64,000 bases of DNA. Source: Pohlia nutans. Its lineage: Eukaryota > Streptophyta > Bryopsida > Bryales > Mniaceae. How positions within the stretch are numbered: position 1 is the stretch's first letter; each line of letters begins with the position of its first letter. Below are positions 53,884 to 64,000 of the stretch, in pieces. Where the stretch lies: contig CM040091.1 of the NCBI GenBank assembly GCA_022496805.1, forward strand, positions 16,730,336 to 16,794,335, given 5' to 3'. A program made the translations under genes and the position numbers. The notes below the pieces were generated by a model. That model ran no database searches and had not been told where the DNA came from. It saw only the letters and a program-made list of their open reading frames with translations.

Positions 53884-54882
53884 TACTTCACACTTTCTAT
53901 GTTGCTGAGAAAGATTTGCATCTATGATTACTCACATACAAGGTCAATGAATGAGCAGTATGAATACATGAAAACTCACCGCATCAATGAAGCTGACGCA
54001 GAGTGTGCTGAAATCCTCAGCAGTCCAGGCCATTGACACTCATCCTTCACATAGGAGCAAAGAAGCTTCCTTGTTGACCTGCTTCTGTGAACAATCTTCA
54101 GTATTCACACTGTTTTTAATTTCTTCTGCTCGAGTTAAAAACCGCAGACACCAATTTTCTTATGGAACAGACGCCCTCCAAGATCACGTCTTGCAATTCA
54201 GCAAATTACGAACACCAACTGGACTAGGTAACGTGAAAGTATAGCCTCAGGATGTTAATGAGGCGACACTTTCATATTACCAAATATAACCTCAACAATT
54301 GGATCCTGTTCAATGATGCTAAAAATAAGGAACACCGTAACGCTAAAGAAAGACAACATTATGAGAAACAACATACAATACTTGGTTGTCCACCAATACA
54401 AAAATGGGCTCCATTGAGGTTATGGACTAGATGACCTCCAAGAGCCCACAGGCTAAGAAAGTTATGTAGTCAACAACACTAAGTAGTACTCTTGAATCAA
54501 GAATGTCTACGAGTGTACTTTTTGGTTCAGTAGAAGGCTCACATTCAACAGAGCGTTATGATTATAATGCTCTCACAAAACTTGACACATTTATCGGATT
54601 CGCATAAGTGCACTCAGCAACGAAGAATAGATTCTGTTAAATGGAAATCCAGCAACGCAGATGCCCATCGGTTCCATTCCAGAGAATTGACTCCAATTCT
54701 CGAAATTTACAAGCCACAGAGTTCACCCTGTGTTCACACTTTTGCATGAAACTAAACCTTACAAACCACCTTACCAATCTACCTCTAAGTAGTTACAGAC
54801 CACAAACTCAAAAGCATTCCCAAAGCATGGTCATGACAAGAGCGACTGGCACAGTCGATGGCTCGTTTCCATGGAGCTACAC
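53884..54882. other. Intergenic, 3' flanks of two converging genes
   Basis: Lies between the stop of the inhibitor gene (plus) and the stop of the 101-aa gene (minus), so both 3' ends face into it. No other gene recognised. Confidence 0.5.
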
Positions 54883-55912
54883 CTACTGAGCTGACATTGG
54901 AACATCCACGTACGAAATGGACATCAACTTGCGCCGAAAATCGTCTTCATGGTCAGCTGGTGGACTCTGAGGTGGTGAAGGACTTCCCTTGATGTCCTTG
55001 AGAGTTTCCACGGGCACAACCTCCCCCACTGGCTCAACCTGGGACAGTGAAATTACTATGATTTTAGCAACCATTATCTTTGAATGCCTAATATTCTACT
55101 CCCTCCGTCCCATGTTACTTGGCACTTTTGGAAATTTTTTAAGATGATATCAATTTTCAAATATTCATAGCACGCAAACTACTTGGAATCAAAAGATTAA
55201 CCTAGGTTTGTTGAAATCCTCTCAAGATGTACTTAAAGATAGGATGTTCATTTTACTCAATTAGTGAAAGAACAAGCAAGATATTGGGGGTCGAAATTTT
55301 CTTCTGCAAGAAAACATGTTCAAATTTCAACCCTGAATATTTTTTACAGTTTTTCACCAAATGAAAAAGAAAAAAACACTATCATGTAGTATATCTTGAA
55401 AGGATTTCAAAGAGCTTAAGTTCATCTTCTAACTCCCAAGTGATTTGTGCACTGTAACCAATGTGTTATTTGGATAATCTAACAAGCTTTTCATTTTTCA
55501 CTTGTTGCAGTATGACGGAATGTTCACTTTGTGTGAGATTTCTCGCACACATAGTACATTGGATATAAAAACTTTCTACAATTACATGTAGGCAAAATCT
55601 TGCAATCCCAAAGTCCCATGTAATGTGGGACGGAGGGAGTAATACCTAATATTCTATATCCTTCAATGCAACTTACTATACATTTTGGTCCATTGCCCTC
55701 AGATGAACTTAGCCAAGCATTCTCTCTTAAAGCCACTTGGCTAAAACTCAAATTTCACAGACCTGGGAAATGGCGAGAAGCCGGGCACGCACTGACTCGT
55801 TCCGGTCCAATTCTTTCTTGTGATTTTCTCCTTCTTCCTGCTGCTGCTGCTGTTGCTGCCACCGTGCGTCCTTGGCAACGTCCATAGGCAAACCCTCGGT
55901 CTTGCTCGTCAT
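54883..55912 (-). CDS. Predicted 101-aa protein, two exons, family not identified
   Basis: Exon 1 (55912-55763, 50 codons) starts MTSKTEGLPMDVAKDARW, continues with a run of seven Gln and ends ESVRARLLAISQ. Exon 2 (55038-54883) starts VEPVGEVVPVETLKDIKG and ends DVPMSAQ. Donor CAG/GTCTGT and acceptor CCCAG/GTTGAG are good and the junction is phase 0. The composition is acidic, polar and probably partly disordered; no transmembrane segment or signal peptide. The style (short, conserved-looking ends, Pro-rich middle SPSPPQSPP) recalls small uncharacterised plant nuclear or cytosolic proteins, but I cannot name a family. An upstream non-coding exon is possible. The 724-bp intron holds a Stowaway-like MITE. 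Confidence 0.6.
55099..55639. mobile_element. Stowaway-like MITE S4, 541 bp
   Basis: CTCCCTCCGTCCCATGTTAC ... CCATGTAATGTGGGACGGAGGGAG (inner part shortened here), flanked by TA. Longer than S1-S3. Lies inside the intron of the 101-aa gene. Confidence 0.88.
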
Positions 55913-56997
55913 GTAAACTGCCTTTCAAAGTCAACACTGCAAGCATCAATCCATTCACACCTCATCAGAACCACATCTTCTCAACCTCCAACAAGAAGCG
56001 AATGTAACTCAAATAAGCACGAATTTCCCATAACAGGAATCCTTTCGTCTCCTACAAATGTAGGTATCCCTTTACACCAGGGTCTCATATGCGATTCCCT
56101 GTGTGATTTCCCTGCGAGTCTCACTTTTCCCACTGAGTCTTAAAGCAGCTTATTCACCAGTTTAATGTTGACTCACCTCCTTGTAAAAGGAAAGGTTAAG
56201 AAGTGTCAACTCTTGAGGATCGGTGGGAAAAGTGAGACAAATAGGGAAACGCACACAGGGAAACCATTATGAGCTCCCTGTGTTAATATGCACTGAGTAA
56301 GTATCAGTGCAAGAATCAATCAATTCAAAACCCAATCCTATCACTCAACCTCCAAAAAGAAGCCAATATAACGAAACTCTCTCAAAAAAATTGATATAAA
56401 CCTCCCATAACATTATTAACCTCGTACAAAAATAGAGATCCAATTTGAAGAATCAACATCCCTTGTGAAGAATCTACAATGAAGGCCAATCTCCGGCTTA
56501 TATAATGTTATAAATGAGAGGATAACCAAAACTAAAATGCGTCTTGATGCTTCTCTTCTTACCCTGACTCTATTCATCTCCCAGTTTCGCTTCAGTGAAA
56601 TTACTCAATCTATGGATCCGCCAACACAGGCACCGCCAAAAACCTCACTCACATCACACTCTCAGCTTAAGAGAATCTCTCGTTCTAAGAAGAACCAGAG
56701 TCCACCACAAACGGAGTATACACGACACCGACCTCCCGAAAGCTCGAAAATCGCTGGAGGTAAGTTATGCCACGAAAAACGAACGGGGTACAAAAGGAAT
56801 TCAGTGGGGCAACTGAAATGCATGCGTACCTTACCTGTGCAGAGAAGAAGAAGCGGACGTCGCTGGATCCGAGAAGCGCACGATTGTGAAGGACAAGGAA
56901 GAGAAATCGAGCTTGAAAAGGCGAGAGCAGCAGCTTGTGTCGGTTGCGATGGTCCAGCCAGCGTGTCCGTCGTCGTTGCCAGTGAGGGTTTCGTAGT
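55913..56997. other. Unclassified region, possible 5' leader or separate transcript
   Basis: An open plus-strand frame spans 56537-57046 (169 codons), but its composition is not clearly coding and no family is recognised. It could overlap the 5' leader of the minus-strand gene. Confidence 0.3.
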
Positions 56998-57205
56998 TCA
57001 GGTTTTCATTCATCCACTTCTGTTGGATGAGATTCGTTGCAGTTAGTTTGACTTTTCGACAAATATCGTAATTACTACTGTGTAACACTAATCTTCCGAG
57101 TTCCGAGCTCAGGTTTTCATTCATCCACTTATGTTGGATGATATTCGTTGCGGTTAGTTTGACTTTTCGTCAAATGTCGTAATTATTATTGTGTCTCACA
57201 CTAAT
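56998..57205 (+). repeat. 111-bp tandem duplication
   Basis: TCAGGTTTTCATTCATCCAC at 56998 recurs at 57109. Both copies continue through GTTAGTTTGACTTTTCG and TCGTAATTA. About 90% similar by eye. Confidence 0.85.
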
Positions 57206-57440
57206 AACACTAATGTTCATTAATTTCAATATTATGTGAATTTGCAAGGATGCACTAATGTAATAGTTCATAATAAATTCGGTATAATTTGATTTACGTT
57301 GATTTCATATCATCTTATGATTGTCATTTGAAAAATTCAAATATATGCACTTAAAATTTTCCATCCAAACTATGTCAATTTAAGAGTTTGCACTATTTAA
57401 CTACATTCATTCAAATTAGTGTGAGGGTGTTTTGCACTAT

Positions 57441-58017
57441 TTAACCCCTAACTGCCCAAGCAGGCGTTTTTGGCCTGATGTACAGATTTCATCCGTATTT
57501 TCTCATCCGTCATGCACCTATGTGGTGTGATTTTTTTACTAATTTTTTTATGGGAAGTTAGCTTCATGTATGTGTGATTCGATCGAAAAGTAAATAATTT
57601 TTGAAAAAAATTATACCTCATTTTGTGTTGTAGTGTTTCACCGAAAATCTTGAAGATTTTGGTCTAAAAGTGTTCTTGAAAAAAAAAACTATTAAAATCA
57701 AGCATCCAAAAAATCTCCAAAAATCACTACATCTAAAGTACTACAATATAACCCATCACAACAAATTTCATCCACATATTGTCAATATCTTATTTGTAAT
57801 TGAATTACAAAATAATTTTTTATTTTATGTTTCAAAAATAATAATAAAAGCTTAGTGCTAGCAGTCATAGATCTAACCGTATAGATAGAATCTAAAATTA
57901 AAAATGTATAACTTTTATTCATACATCAAGATCTAAATATTCATATTAATTGCATTTTATAATGCATCTTTGCAAAACTGCCTAAAATGGACATAGGTGA
58001 GGACGTTTAGGGGTTAA
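57441..58017 (+). mobile_element. TTAA-bounded MITE family G (copy G3)
   Basis: Starts TTAACCCCTAACTGCCCAAG and ends GAGGACGTTTAGGGGTTAA; full-length relative of G1 and G2. Confidence 0.87.
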
Positions 58018-58753
58018 ACTCTTATGCTAATTGAATTGATCATATCATTTGGTAGCATGCAATGGTTGTGTCTAGCCCTGTTGTAGAAAGTGCATTTTAT
58101 TCCAGGATTTCATCTATGGCTAATTGAACAAGTAGAGTTCTAAACTGATGAGTAGAGCGCATGAAGGAAAGGCAGAGGGCATGAAGACTATTTGGTGTCA
58201 TCATTTGCGTCGTGTGGTTACAGTAATTTGTAAAAAAATGCTACTTCAAAGGGGAGAAACTTACTCACTTTCTTGTTGTTGGGATTTCATCCATCTTGAC
58301 AAAGTTTCATTCATTTTGGTTTTTTTCCAACCCCTTACATTCTCTTTTGACTATAAAATGATGTTAGTGGTTGCTATTCTACTTGTATCAAGTATTGCAA
58401 TTACTGAGAATTTGAAATTACTCTCCAACAGATTGTGAGTTGCAAAATCTTCAAAATACAAAAAGAATTGTTACTAGTTTTATCACAATTCTAACTACTT
58501 CGAGTATCATAGCATACAAGAACAGAGAGAGGGAGTACCCTTTCCAAAGAGCATCCTAAGGGAGTCTCTCAGTTGAATTTTGTTCTTTAACTTATGAGGG
58601 AATGCCATGTACGGTAGGGTCCAAAAGCATTTCAAACTTTTGGTCTGGAGTTGAACGAGAATAAAAACTACAAACTTTGAAAAACCTCTTGTAGGCTCAA
58701 AATTCATCAATCTACAAACCATAAATTGTATTGGAAAGATAATAGAGTCTACT
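58018..58753. other. Intergenic, no gene recognised
   Basis: Short open frames only. Confidence 0.45.
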
Positions 58754-58986
58754 TTAACCCCTAAACATCTGAAAGTGCCTTTGCGGCCAGTAGGATACGG
58801 TGTATTTTTCTAGTATTTGGAATGGATCCAAACCTTTTATAGGTTCGAGTTCAACATAAAAGCTAAAATTTACATCAATGCAGTTCTAATGAGCTATTGA
58901 GATTCCAATTTAGAGCTTCTTGTTGGTAGCAAATGCCAATTATACAGCCACGTATCTACTATCCCCATGGGACGTTTAGGGGTCAA
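58754..58986 (+). mobile_element. TTAA-type MITE family C (copy C3)
   Basis: Starts TTAACCCCTAAACATCTG and ends CCATGGGACGTTTAGGGGTCAA; the last TTAA has one change. Close to C2. Confidence 0.83.
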
Positions 58987-60244
58987 TATGAAGAATTTGC
59001 ATTACAAAAGTAGCTACATGCAATTGAATGCAACTATTTTTGAAGAACATAACTGGGAGCACATCCAAAATTCAAAATATTTTTGGACCCTACTGTACAT
59101 ACTATGAATTGCAAAATTTATTGGGAAATGCCATACAATCTTTATTTCTATTTTGAAGTGAAGTGCAAATCACATTCAAAAGAGTACTCCTATGTACTCT
59201 AGTATGCTATGTATTTCAATTATTGAGAATTTGCAAAATATCACATATACTTCGTGAATTGCAAAATCTTCAAATTACAAAGATTTCTTTAGCTAGTTCT
59301 GCAGTGAAAAACAACCTCTTAGTAACACACAATTAATTTCTCTAGAATTGCCATTGTTTCATGTTAGTCTTTATAACATTTTGTTCCTTTCCTTCATGCA
59401 CTTTGCTCATCACTTTAAACCTCTACCTATTCACTTAGCATTGATGAAGTATTGTTGAGCGTGGAATATTCCACACCGTCTACTACATAGCCAAGGCAGG
59501 AATAGTGCATGGTACTGAATGTTATGTTGGGTTTTATTCATCCTCTTTTTGGATGGACAATTAGTTAGAGATGAGAACAAAAGTCCGGCTTGGTGGTGGG
59601 CCAGTTTCGGATTTAAGGAATTTAGTTTGGTTGGGACTCTAGAAATGGTTCTGATACTAACCTAAAAATAGGGCTGATTTTTTTAAATAGTTTTGTAAGA
59701 TGGGCCATGATGAGCTCAACAGTCGGTGGGTGGCTAGCACTGTAAGTGATCTTGTTTGGGTTTCTGGGGATTTGGGAAAGGCATCAGGGGTTGCGTGATT
59801 GTGTTGCCATGTGGAATTAGGGTAACTTAGTTTTCTCCAAAAAGCATCGTGACTGTTTTTAATGCATGGGCTAAAAAAAATTAAAAAAAAGTTGGAAAAA
59901 GTAGATCTAATGTTCAATAAATGGACAACTGTTCATACTAAGTTATTGGGTAATCTGTAAGTAAAACTCCAAAATTTCATATGATATTGGAATAATACAT
60001 ATTTTAATGTATGGGACTCTTTTTGAAAATGGGGACAAGATTCACAAAAATAATCAAAATTACAAACAAATTGAGCAATTAGTCTCTCTATCCAAAAATG
60101 ACTATCTCATTTTTTGGGATTTTGGTCATGAAATAGTTGTCTTGTGCTTGGTACTTCAACCTGTCCACTTCAAACAAAGGTGAACCATTTTGCAAATCTT
60201 AAGGTTTTAATTGGGTTTCATAAAAATAAAAATAAAAATAAAAA
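58987..60244. other. Intergenic with a short family J MITE
   Basis: 59372-59526 is a family J element (left TATAACATTTTGTTCC, right GGTACTGAATGTTATG). The rest is AT-rich and without recognised genes. An AAAAATA microsatellite-like run is near 60222-60245. Confidence 0.55.
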
Positions 60245-60679
60245 TCTCAAACAAGAAATCAAGTTTACTCATCAACCAAATTTGAATCCTGTCAATCCTA
60301 GTTAAACTCCACTAAGAACTTTTCAAAGACAAAGACCTCAACATTGTCCTAGTGTTATAAAATTTACTACTTGGAAAAACTAATGAAGTTCTCTCATTTG
60401 AAAAAACCCTTTTTTTATTTTAGAATAGAATGACTAGTTTTAACAAATCATACCAAATTTAAAATTCTATTTTTTTAATGCAGTGAATATTAAATGGCAA
60501 TTGCTTCTTAATTCATTAAATTAGTATTTAATTATTTTTTTGAAATTTTGACTATACGGATAATTACTAAACATCGTGCTTTTCATTTTTTTTGGGACCA
60601 AACTTCATTAAAGTTATTGAAGTAATACATTATAATACACCTAGGTTTTGCCCTTACCCCTATGTCGTTTAGAGATTAA
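60245..60679 (+). mobile_element. Family I MITE, left-truncated (copy I2)
   Basis: Aligns with the interior and right end of I1 (AACTCCAC, then GTTTTGCCCTTACCCC, then TCGTTTAGAGATTAA). The left terminus is replaced by A-rich sequence. Confidence 0.75.
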
Positions 60680-61192
60680 CAAATGTAAAAAAGGATTCTA
60701 AATCACATTATTTGTGATTTGCGGGACCCCAAGTACTAGCTATACAATTGAATGCAATATAATTGAATTGTCATGATACTACATAACTATTTATAGTCAC
60801 GTGGATATTGAATGCCTGTAGTGTGACATTATATTTTTATCTTTGTTTTAGTTGGAAGGTTCTGTCACTGTTAACAATTTAAGAACAAATAAATGGAATA
60901 AAATTTCTAGTCTGAAAGCACATTAAAAATGATACTTTTGAGTTTGAAACGATTAAAATGCAATCGTTTGAATTAAATTTGTTTATTCTTCAATGCAAAT
61001 GGTTATCACTTATGCAATTATATTGAAATTCTTTAAAATTAACATTTTTCATTGTAATGCATTGACATAATCAATCGAGTGTATTGCTTAGATTGTGGTT
61101 TTTTTGTTTAAAATTTAAAATCACTCAAATTTTATTGGCTGTGATAGTTCATTGATCACATTAAAATTGTAAGGTTTAAAAAGTCCAAAAAT
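60680..61192. other. AT-rich intergenic DNA
   Basis: No gene recognised. No RT or integrase remnants seen downstream of the retropepsin ORF. Confidence 0.5.
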
Positions 61193-62191
61193 TCACCTAG
61201 TTCGAAGACATGGGGGTAGCCATCCTCCTAAAAAAAGTAAGGTTCTAAGGCTTGGATAAGTACGAGAGCGCACTCGTTGTGATAATTGTTTTTTAGGTTT
61301 TTTATTTCTAGATTTAAGAGCACTTTTGAATGGAGCTAGAGGTGCAGGAATACCCATTCGAATTGGTCTAGATCCGGGTAGTCTCAAAATATCTAATCCA
61401 TAATCACAAATGGCCATATGTGATTTTAACCAATTTTTACCAAGGGTTATATTATAGATTTGTCCCGGAAGAACATTAAGTTCTTCAGAAATTTGAAGGT
61501 CACCAATTTCAAAAGTGACAATGCACATACGCTCTGGATACCTTTCTACGTGTGTGTTTGCTAAAGTAACTACCAAAACATCATCTGTGTACCATGTTTC
61601 TAAATGCAATTGTTGCGCAAAGCTCTCTGTAATTGCGGATATTGAAGAACCAGTATCCAACAACATGGTAGTTTGCACTCCATTTACCTTTCCGCACACT
61701 ATAGCTACGGATTCTTCATTTTCTATTAAGTCTGAGGTTGGATTATAACCTTCGTGTTTAGTCCAATAATCATACCATTCATCAAAATTTCTCTCTAGTG
61801 CATCGTAAGGGTCTTTATGAGGATAATTAGGTTTCTTTTTAGGTTTGTAATATGGAGTTTCACTTTCGGAATCACTTTTAGGGCTAGTTCCAGGTGAATA
61901 TAAATTACTACTCAAACTTTGATTTCTAACACAACAATCACATGCCTCATCTGTTGTGCTTATATAATCTAAATGTTGGCTTCCCCGTTGGCGGTAACTC
62001 ATTTGAGCAGATTGTTTTCCAATCTTTGTTTGAAGCTTATTCTTACTTGTACATAAACAACATTGAGGGAAATTTTGGCCATGTTTTGTAATTGGGGCAT
62101 CACATGTAATACAACTTATAAATATTTTTTTAACTTTAGATGGTTTAATTTCGAAAGAGCTTCTAATTTCCAAAGACGAAAGGCAAGACAT
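61193..62191 (-). CDS. Orphan retropepsin-like protein, 332 aa
   Basis: The open frame is intact for 332 codons in very AT-rich DNA. The C-terminal half is a retroviral-type aspartic protease domain: active site LLDTGSS (D179-T180-G181), a flap-side region, then ILGKNWL-like ITLGKNWLKSHMAICDY, as in Ty3/gypsy-type polyproteins. The N-terminal half is Cys-rich (C27, C30, C44, C45, C47; C84, C86, C87; ISCITCDAP, QCCLCTSK, ACDCC) and then acidic/basic low complexity. It lacks a canonical CCHC knuckle, and no RT, RNase H, integrase or LTR was found nearby. Either a gag-pol fragment of a decayed element or a domesticated protease gene. Confidence 0.7.
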   Translation of the reverse strand: MSCLSSLEIRSSFEIKPSKVKKIFISCITCDAPITKHGQNFPQCCLCTSKNKLQTKIGKQSAQMSYRQRGSQHLDYISTTDEACDCCVRNQSLSSNLYSPGTSPKSDSESETPYYKPKKKPNYPHKDPYDALERNFDEWYDYWTKHEGYNPTSDLIENEESVAIVCGKVNGVQTTMLLDTGSSISAITESFAQQLHLETWYTDDVLVVTLANTHVERYPERMCIVTFEIGDLQISEELNVLPGQIYNITLGKNWLKSHMAICDYGLDILRLPGSRPIRMGIPAPLAPFKSALKSRNKKPKKQLSQRVRSRTYPSLRTLLFLGGWLPPCLRTR

Positions 62192-64000
62192 TTCATTATT
62201 CCAGTACTAGGTTTGTTGTAAATAGTCTCGTTACATGAGTGTGCATAAAGCTTTAAAATCTAATGTAACGTGTTAGGTATAATTCTAGGATAAAAATTGT
62301 CATCTCATTGTTCTAAAACAATTTGCATTAAAAATTAGCACGTCTTTTATAAGTTTGAACAATAATTTATACTTGTTAAAAAAATTTGGAAGGAATAATA
62401 AGAGTTTTTAATCAAAAAATTGGCATTAAAAATTGTGTAATAAATACAAATAAAATGATAGAATTTCTATGGTATTAAGAATAAATTATTATGTAGACGA
62501 TTCATTAGAAATTGACAATATTGATGCATTAAAACTTGACATTATTGGTGCTTTTGATAAAGCAATACAAATAAAAATTGAGGATTTGAGTGCTACTAAG
62601 TTAATCTTCACCTTTTACAATCTTACAAATTCAATAGAAAGATTAATTCTAAAAACTAATACGAGTATTTTATATTTATTTCTTGCAATGAATATATTAA
62701 TTCAAATTCCAATTTTATTCACTTTTCAATCGTATTTGAATATTTTTAAGCTAATTTAATAAAAAAACCTAAAAAATCTTAGATGTTAAATGGATTGCTG
62801 AATTTGGTTCTATAAATGAAATTGAATTATCTCGTGAACTTACATGTTTTGCCTTCCATTTTCTTTTGCAGAAAAATTCATATATCACTTAGTAAGCTTG
62901 AGTAATTGCCATAGAGTATTGAATGGAAACATGAAGCTTTCAAAGGCCAAGTTGATAACTGAAATAAGAAGAGGAATAGAAAATATATTATCTTCTTCTT
63001 CATCTTGTATATTTTTTTCTTCCTTGAATTTTTTGTGCCCTAACATTGCCATTGTATTGGAAAATTTGAATTAGGAATCCAAAAGGTATTATAATGTCCA
63101 CCCCAACGGTTGTTGTTTTCCACCTATTCCAAACGCTTAGTATAATATTTCCACCAATAAAAAATCACAATAGTTTTATTTTATTTGTAAAATCTATTAT
63201 TTTACTCATTATATTAACTAATTTAATATGAATCAACATCTGTCATAACTGTCTTTTGAATCTTACTTATCCTTTAAAAAAAATTAATAATTTTTTATTT
63301 AACTAAAAGATTCATTTTATGCACTTCAATACAATCATCGTTCTATTAAGATTTTGGTATCAAATTCATGCATCTTTTGATTAGATAAATAAATTCATTA
63401 TGTTTATTTTGTCTTTCTATTATTAACTCATATTGTGTGCTTTTACAAATGTGATGATGTTATGTTTGAGCTAGCTTGTCATGATCCATAAATAAATGAC
63501 CAATAAATATTCTCATCATGCATGCCTTAAGTTATGATTTGTATAAAGAATTAAACTCATCAAGGAAAATAATTAGTAGTATTTAGAAGGTGCAATCTTC
63601 AAAATGGCTGAAATAAACTATTCTCTTAATTTATAAGCTAAAAACCCGAAATTTGGGGAATTGAGAGGCGAAAAATTGTAAAAGATTCACAGGAAAGCCT
63701 CACGGCGAGAATGCTTTGAGCTACACTAAACAGACAAAACCAAGCAATGCCATTTAAGACTAAAAGGGGTTGGGGAAACCTAACGGGAATGAACAATCAA
63801 AACCGAAAAAAATCCAACGAGGAAAAGAGCCCCAAACTACCAACAATTGAACAAGTAGAAGAAACCCACCACACAGACAAAGGAAAAAAAAAGGAGAGAA
63901 AAGAGGGAAAGCCCTAGGACTAAATGCGGGATTCCATGTATGATTGGTTCCGGTGGAATCAGGAAAACGACAAGAATTGAGGTCTCAAACTTAACCGGAA
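62192..64000. other. AT-rich region to window end, no confirmed gene
   Basis: Contains an open frame at 62469-62759 and a split-looking frame near 62844-63074, neither with firm family support. From about 63640 onward the composition shifts (fewer T, more A and G) and may be the start of another repeat or gene cut by the window edge. Confidence 0.4.

Noticed and set aside
56537..57046. 169-codon plus-strand frame
   Set aside because: No family features, uneven composition, and it ends inside a tandem duplication; not enough to call a gene.
62469..62759. 96-codon plus-strand frame with a faint resemblance to a ubiquitin-like effector header
   Set aside because: The similarity is limited to spacing of a few hydrophobic residues; composition is AT-driven and there is no supporting domain.

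Overview
The window looks like nuclear DNA of a land plant (streptophyte). It has spliced genes with GT-AG introns, plant-type gene families (BAT1-like amino-acid permease, SUC/SUT sucrose carrier, Tudor-SN, potato inhibitor I), TTTAGGG-type telobox motifs, eukaryotic tRNA-Phe and tRNA-Val, a Ty1/copia element with a plant-type primer site, and Stowaway-like MITEs. Coding exons are clearly richer in G+C than the very AT-rich, MITE-packed intergenic DNA. The species cannot be fixed from sequence alone; a non-angiosperm plant is possible but this is a weak impression.

Layout. 0-5.3 kb: AT-rich repeat DNA with a 978-bp TA-flanked foldback element, a duplicated block and two adjoining TTAA-bounded MITEs. 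5.4-8.55 kb: an intact-ended, internally deleted copia retrotransposon (two 279-bp LTRs, 5-bp TSD, gag kept, most of pol lost). 8.6-13.3 kb: unclassified exon-like sequence, a ~130-bp GC-rich tandem repeat, a 1-kb Harbinger-like element, a second MITE, then a tRNA-Val/tRNA-Phe pair on the minus strand. 15-18.2 kb: MITEs around a single-exon ELMO-domain gene (minus). 19.4-25.6 kb: an almost pure MITE domain, including elements joined end to end and a perfect 109-bp inverted repeat. 27.3-32.8 kb: a complete 8-exon BAT1-type amino-acid permease (plus). 34.6-36.1 kb: an intronless sucrose-transporter pseudogene with four frame breaks (minus). 38.8 kb: a long hairpin. 39.3-46.0 kb: a complete 16-exon Tudor-SN gene (minus). 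46.4-52 kb: MITEs and degenerate tandem repeats. 52.4-53.9 kb: a 3-exon secreted protein with two potato-inhibitor-I-like domains (plus). 54.9-55.9 kb: a small 2-exon gene (minus). 57-61 kb: more MITEs. 61.2-62.2 kb: an orphan retropepsin ORF (minus).

The genes do not form a pathway. Two encode membrane carriers (amino acids; sucrose, broken), one an RNA-binding/nuclease-fold regulator, one a likely Arf-GAP-type ELMO protein and one a secreted protease-inhibitor-like protein. The dominant theme is repeats: at least eight sequence families share the same ends (TTAA followed by CCC(C/T)...), and several sit in introns of the real genes. Exon boundaries for the spliced genes were worked out by hand from splice sites and reading phase; all give uninterrupted reading frames.
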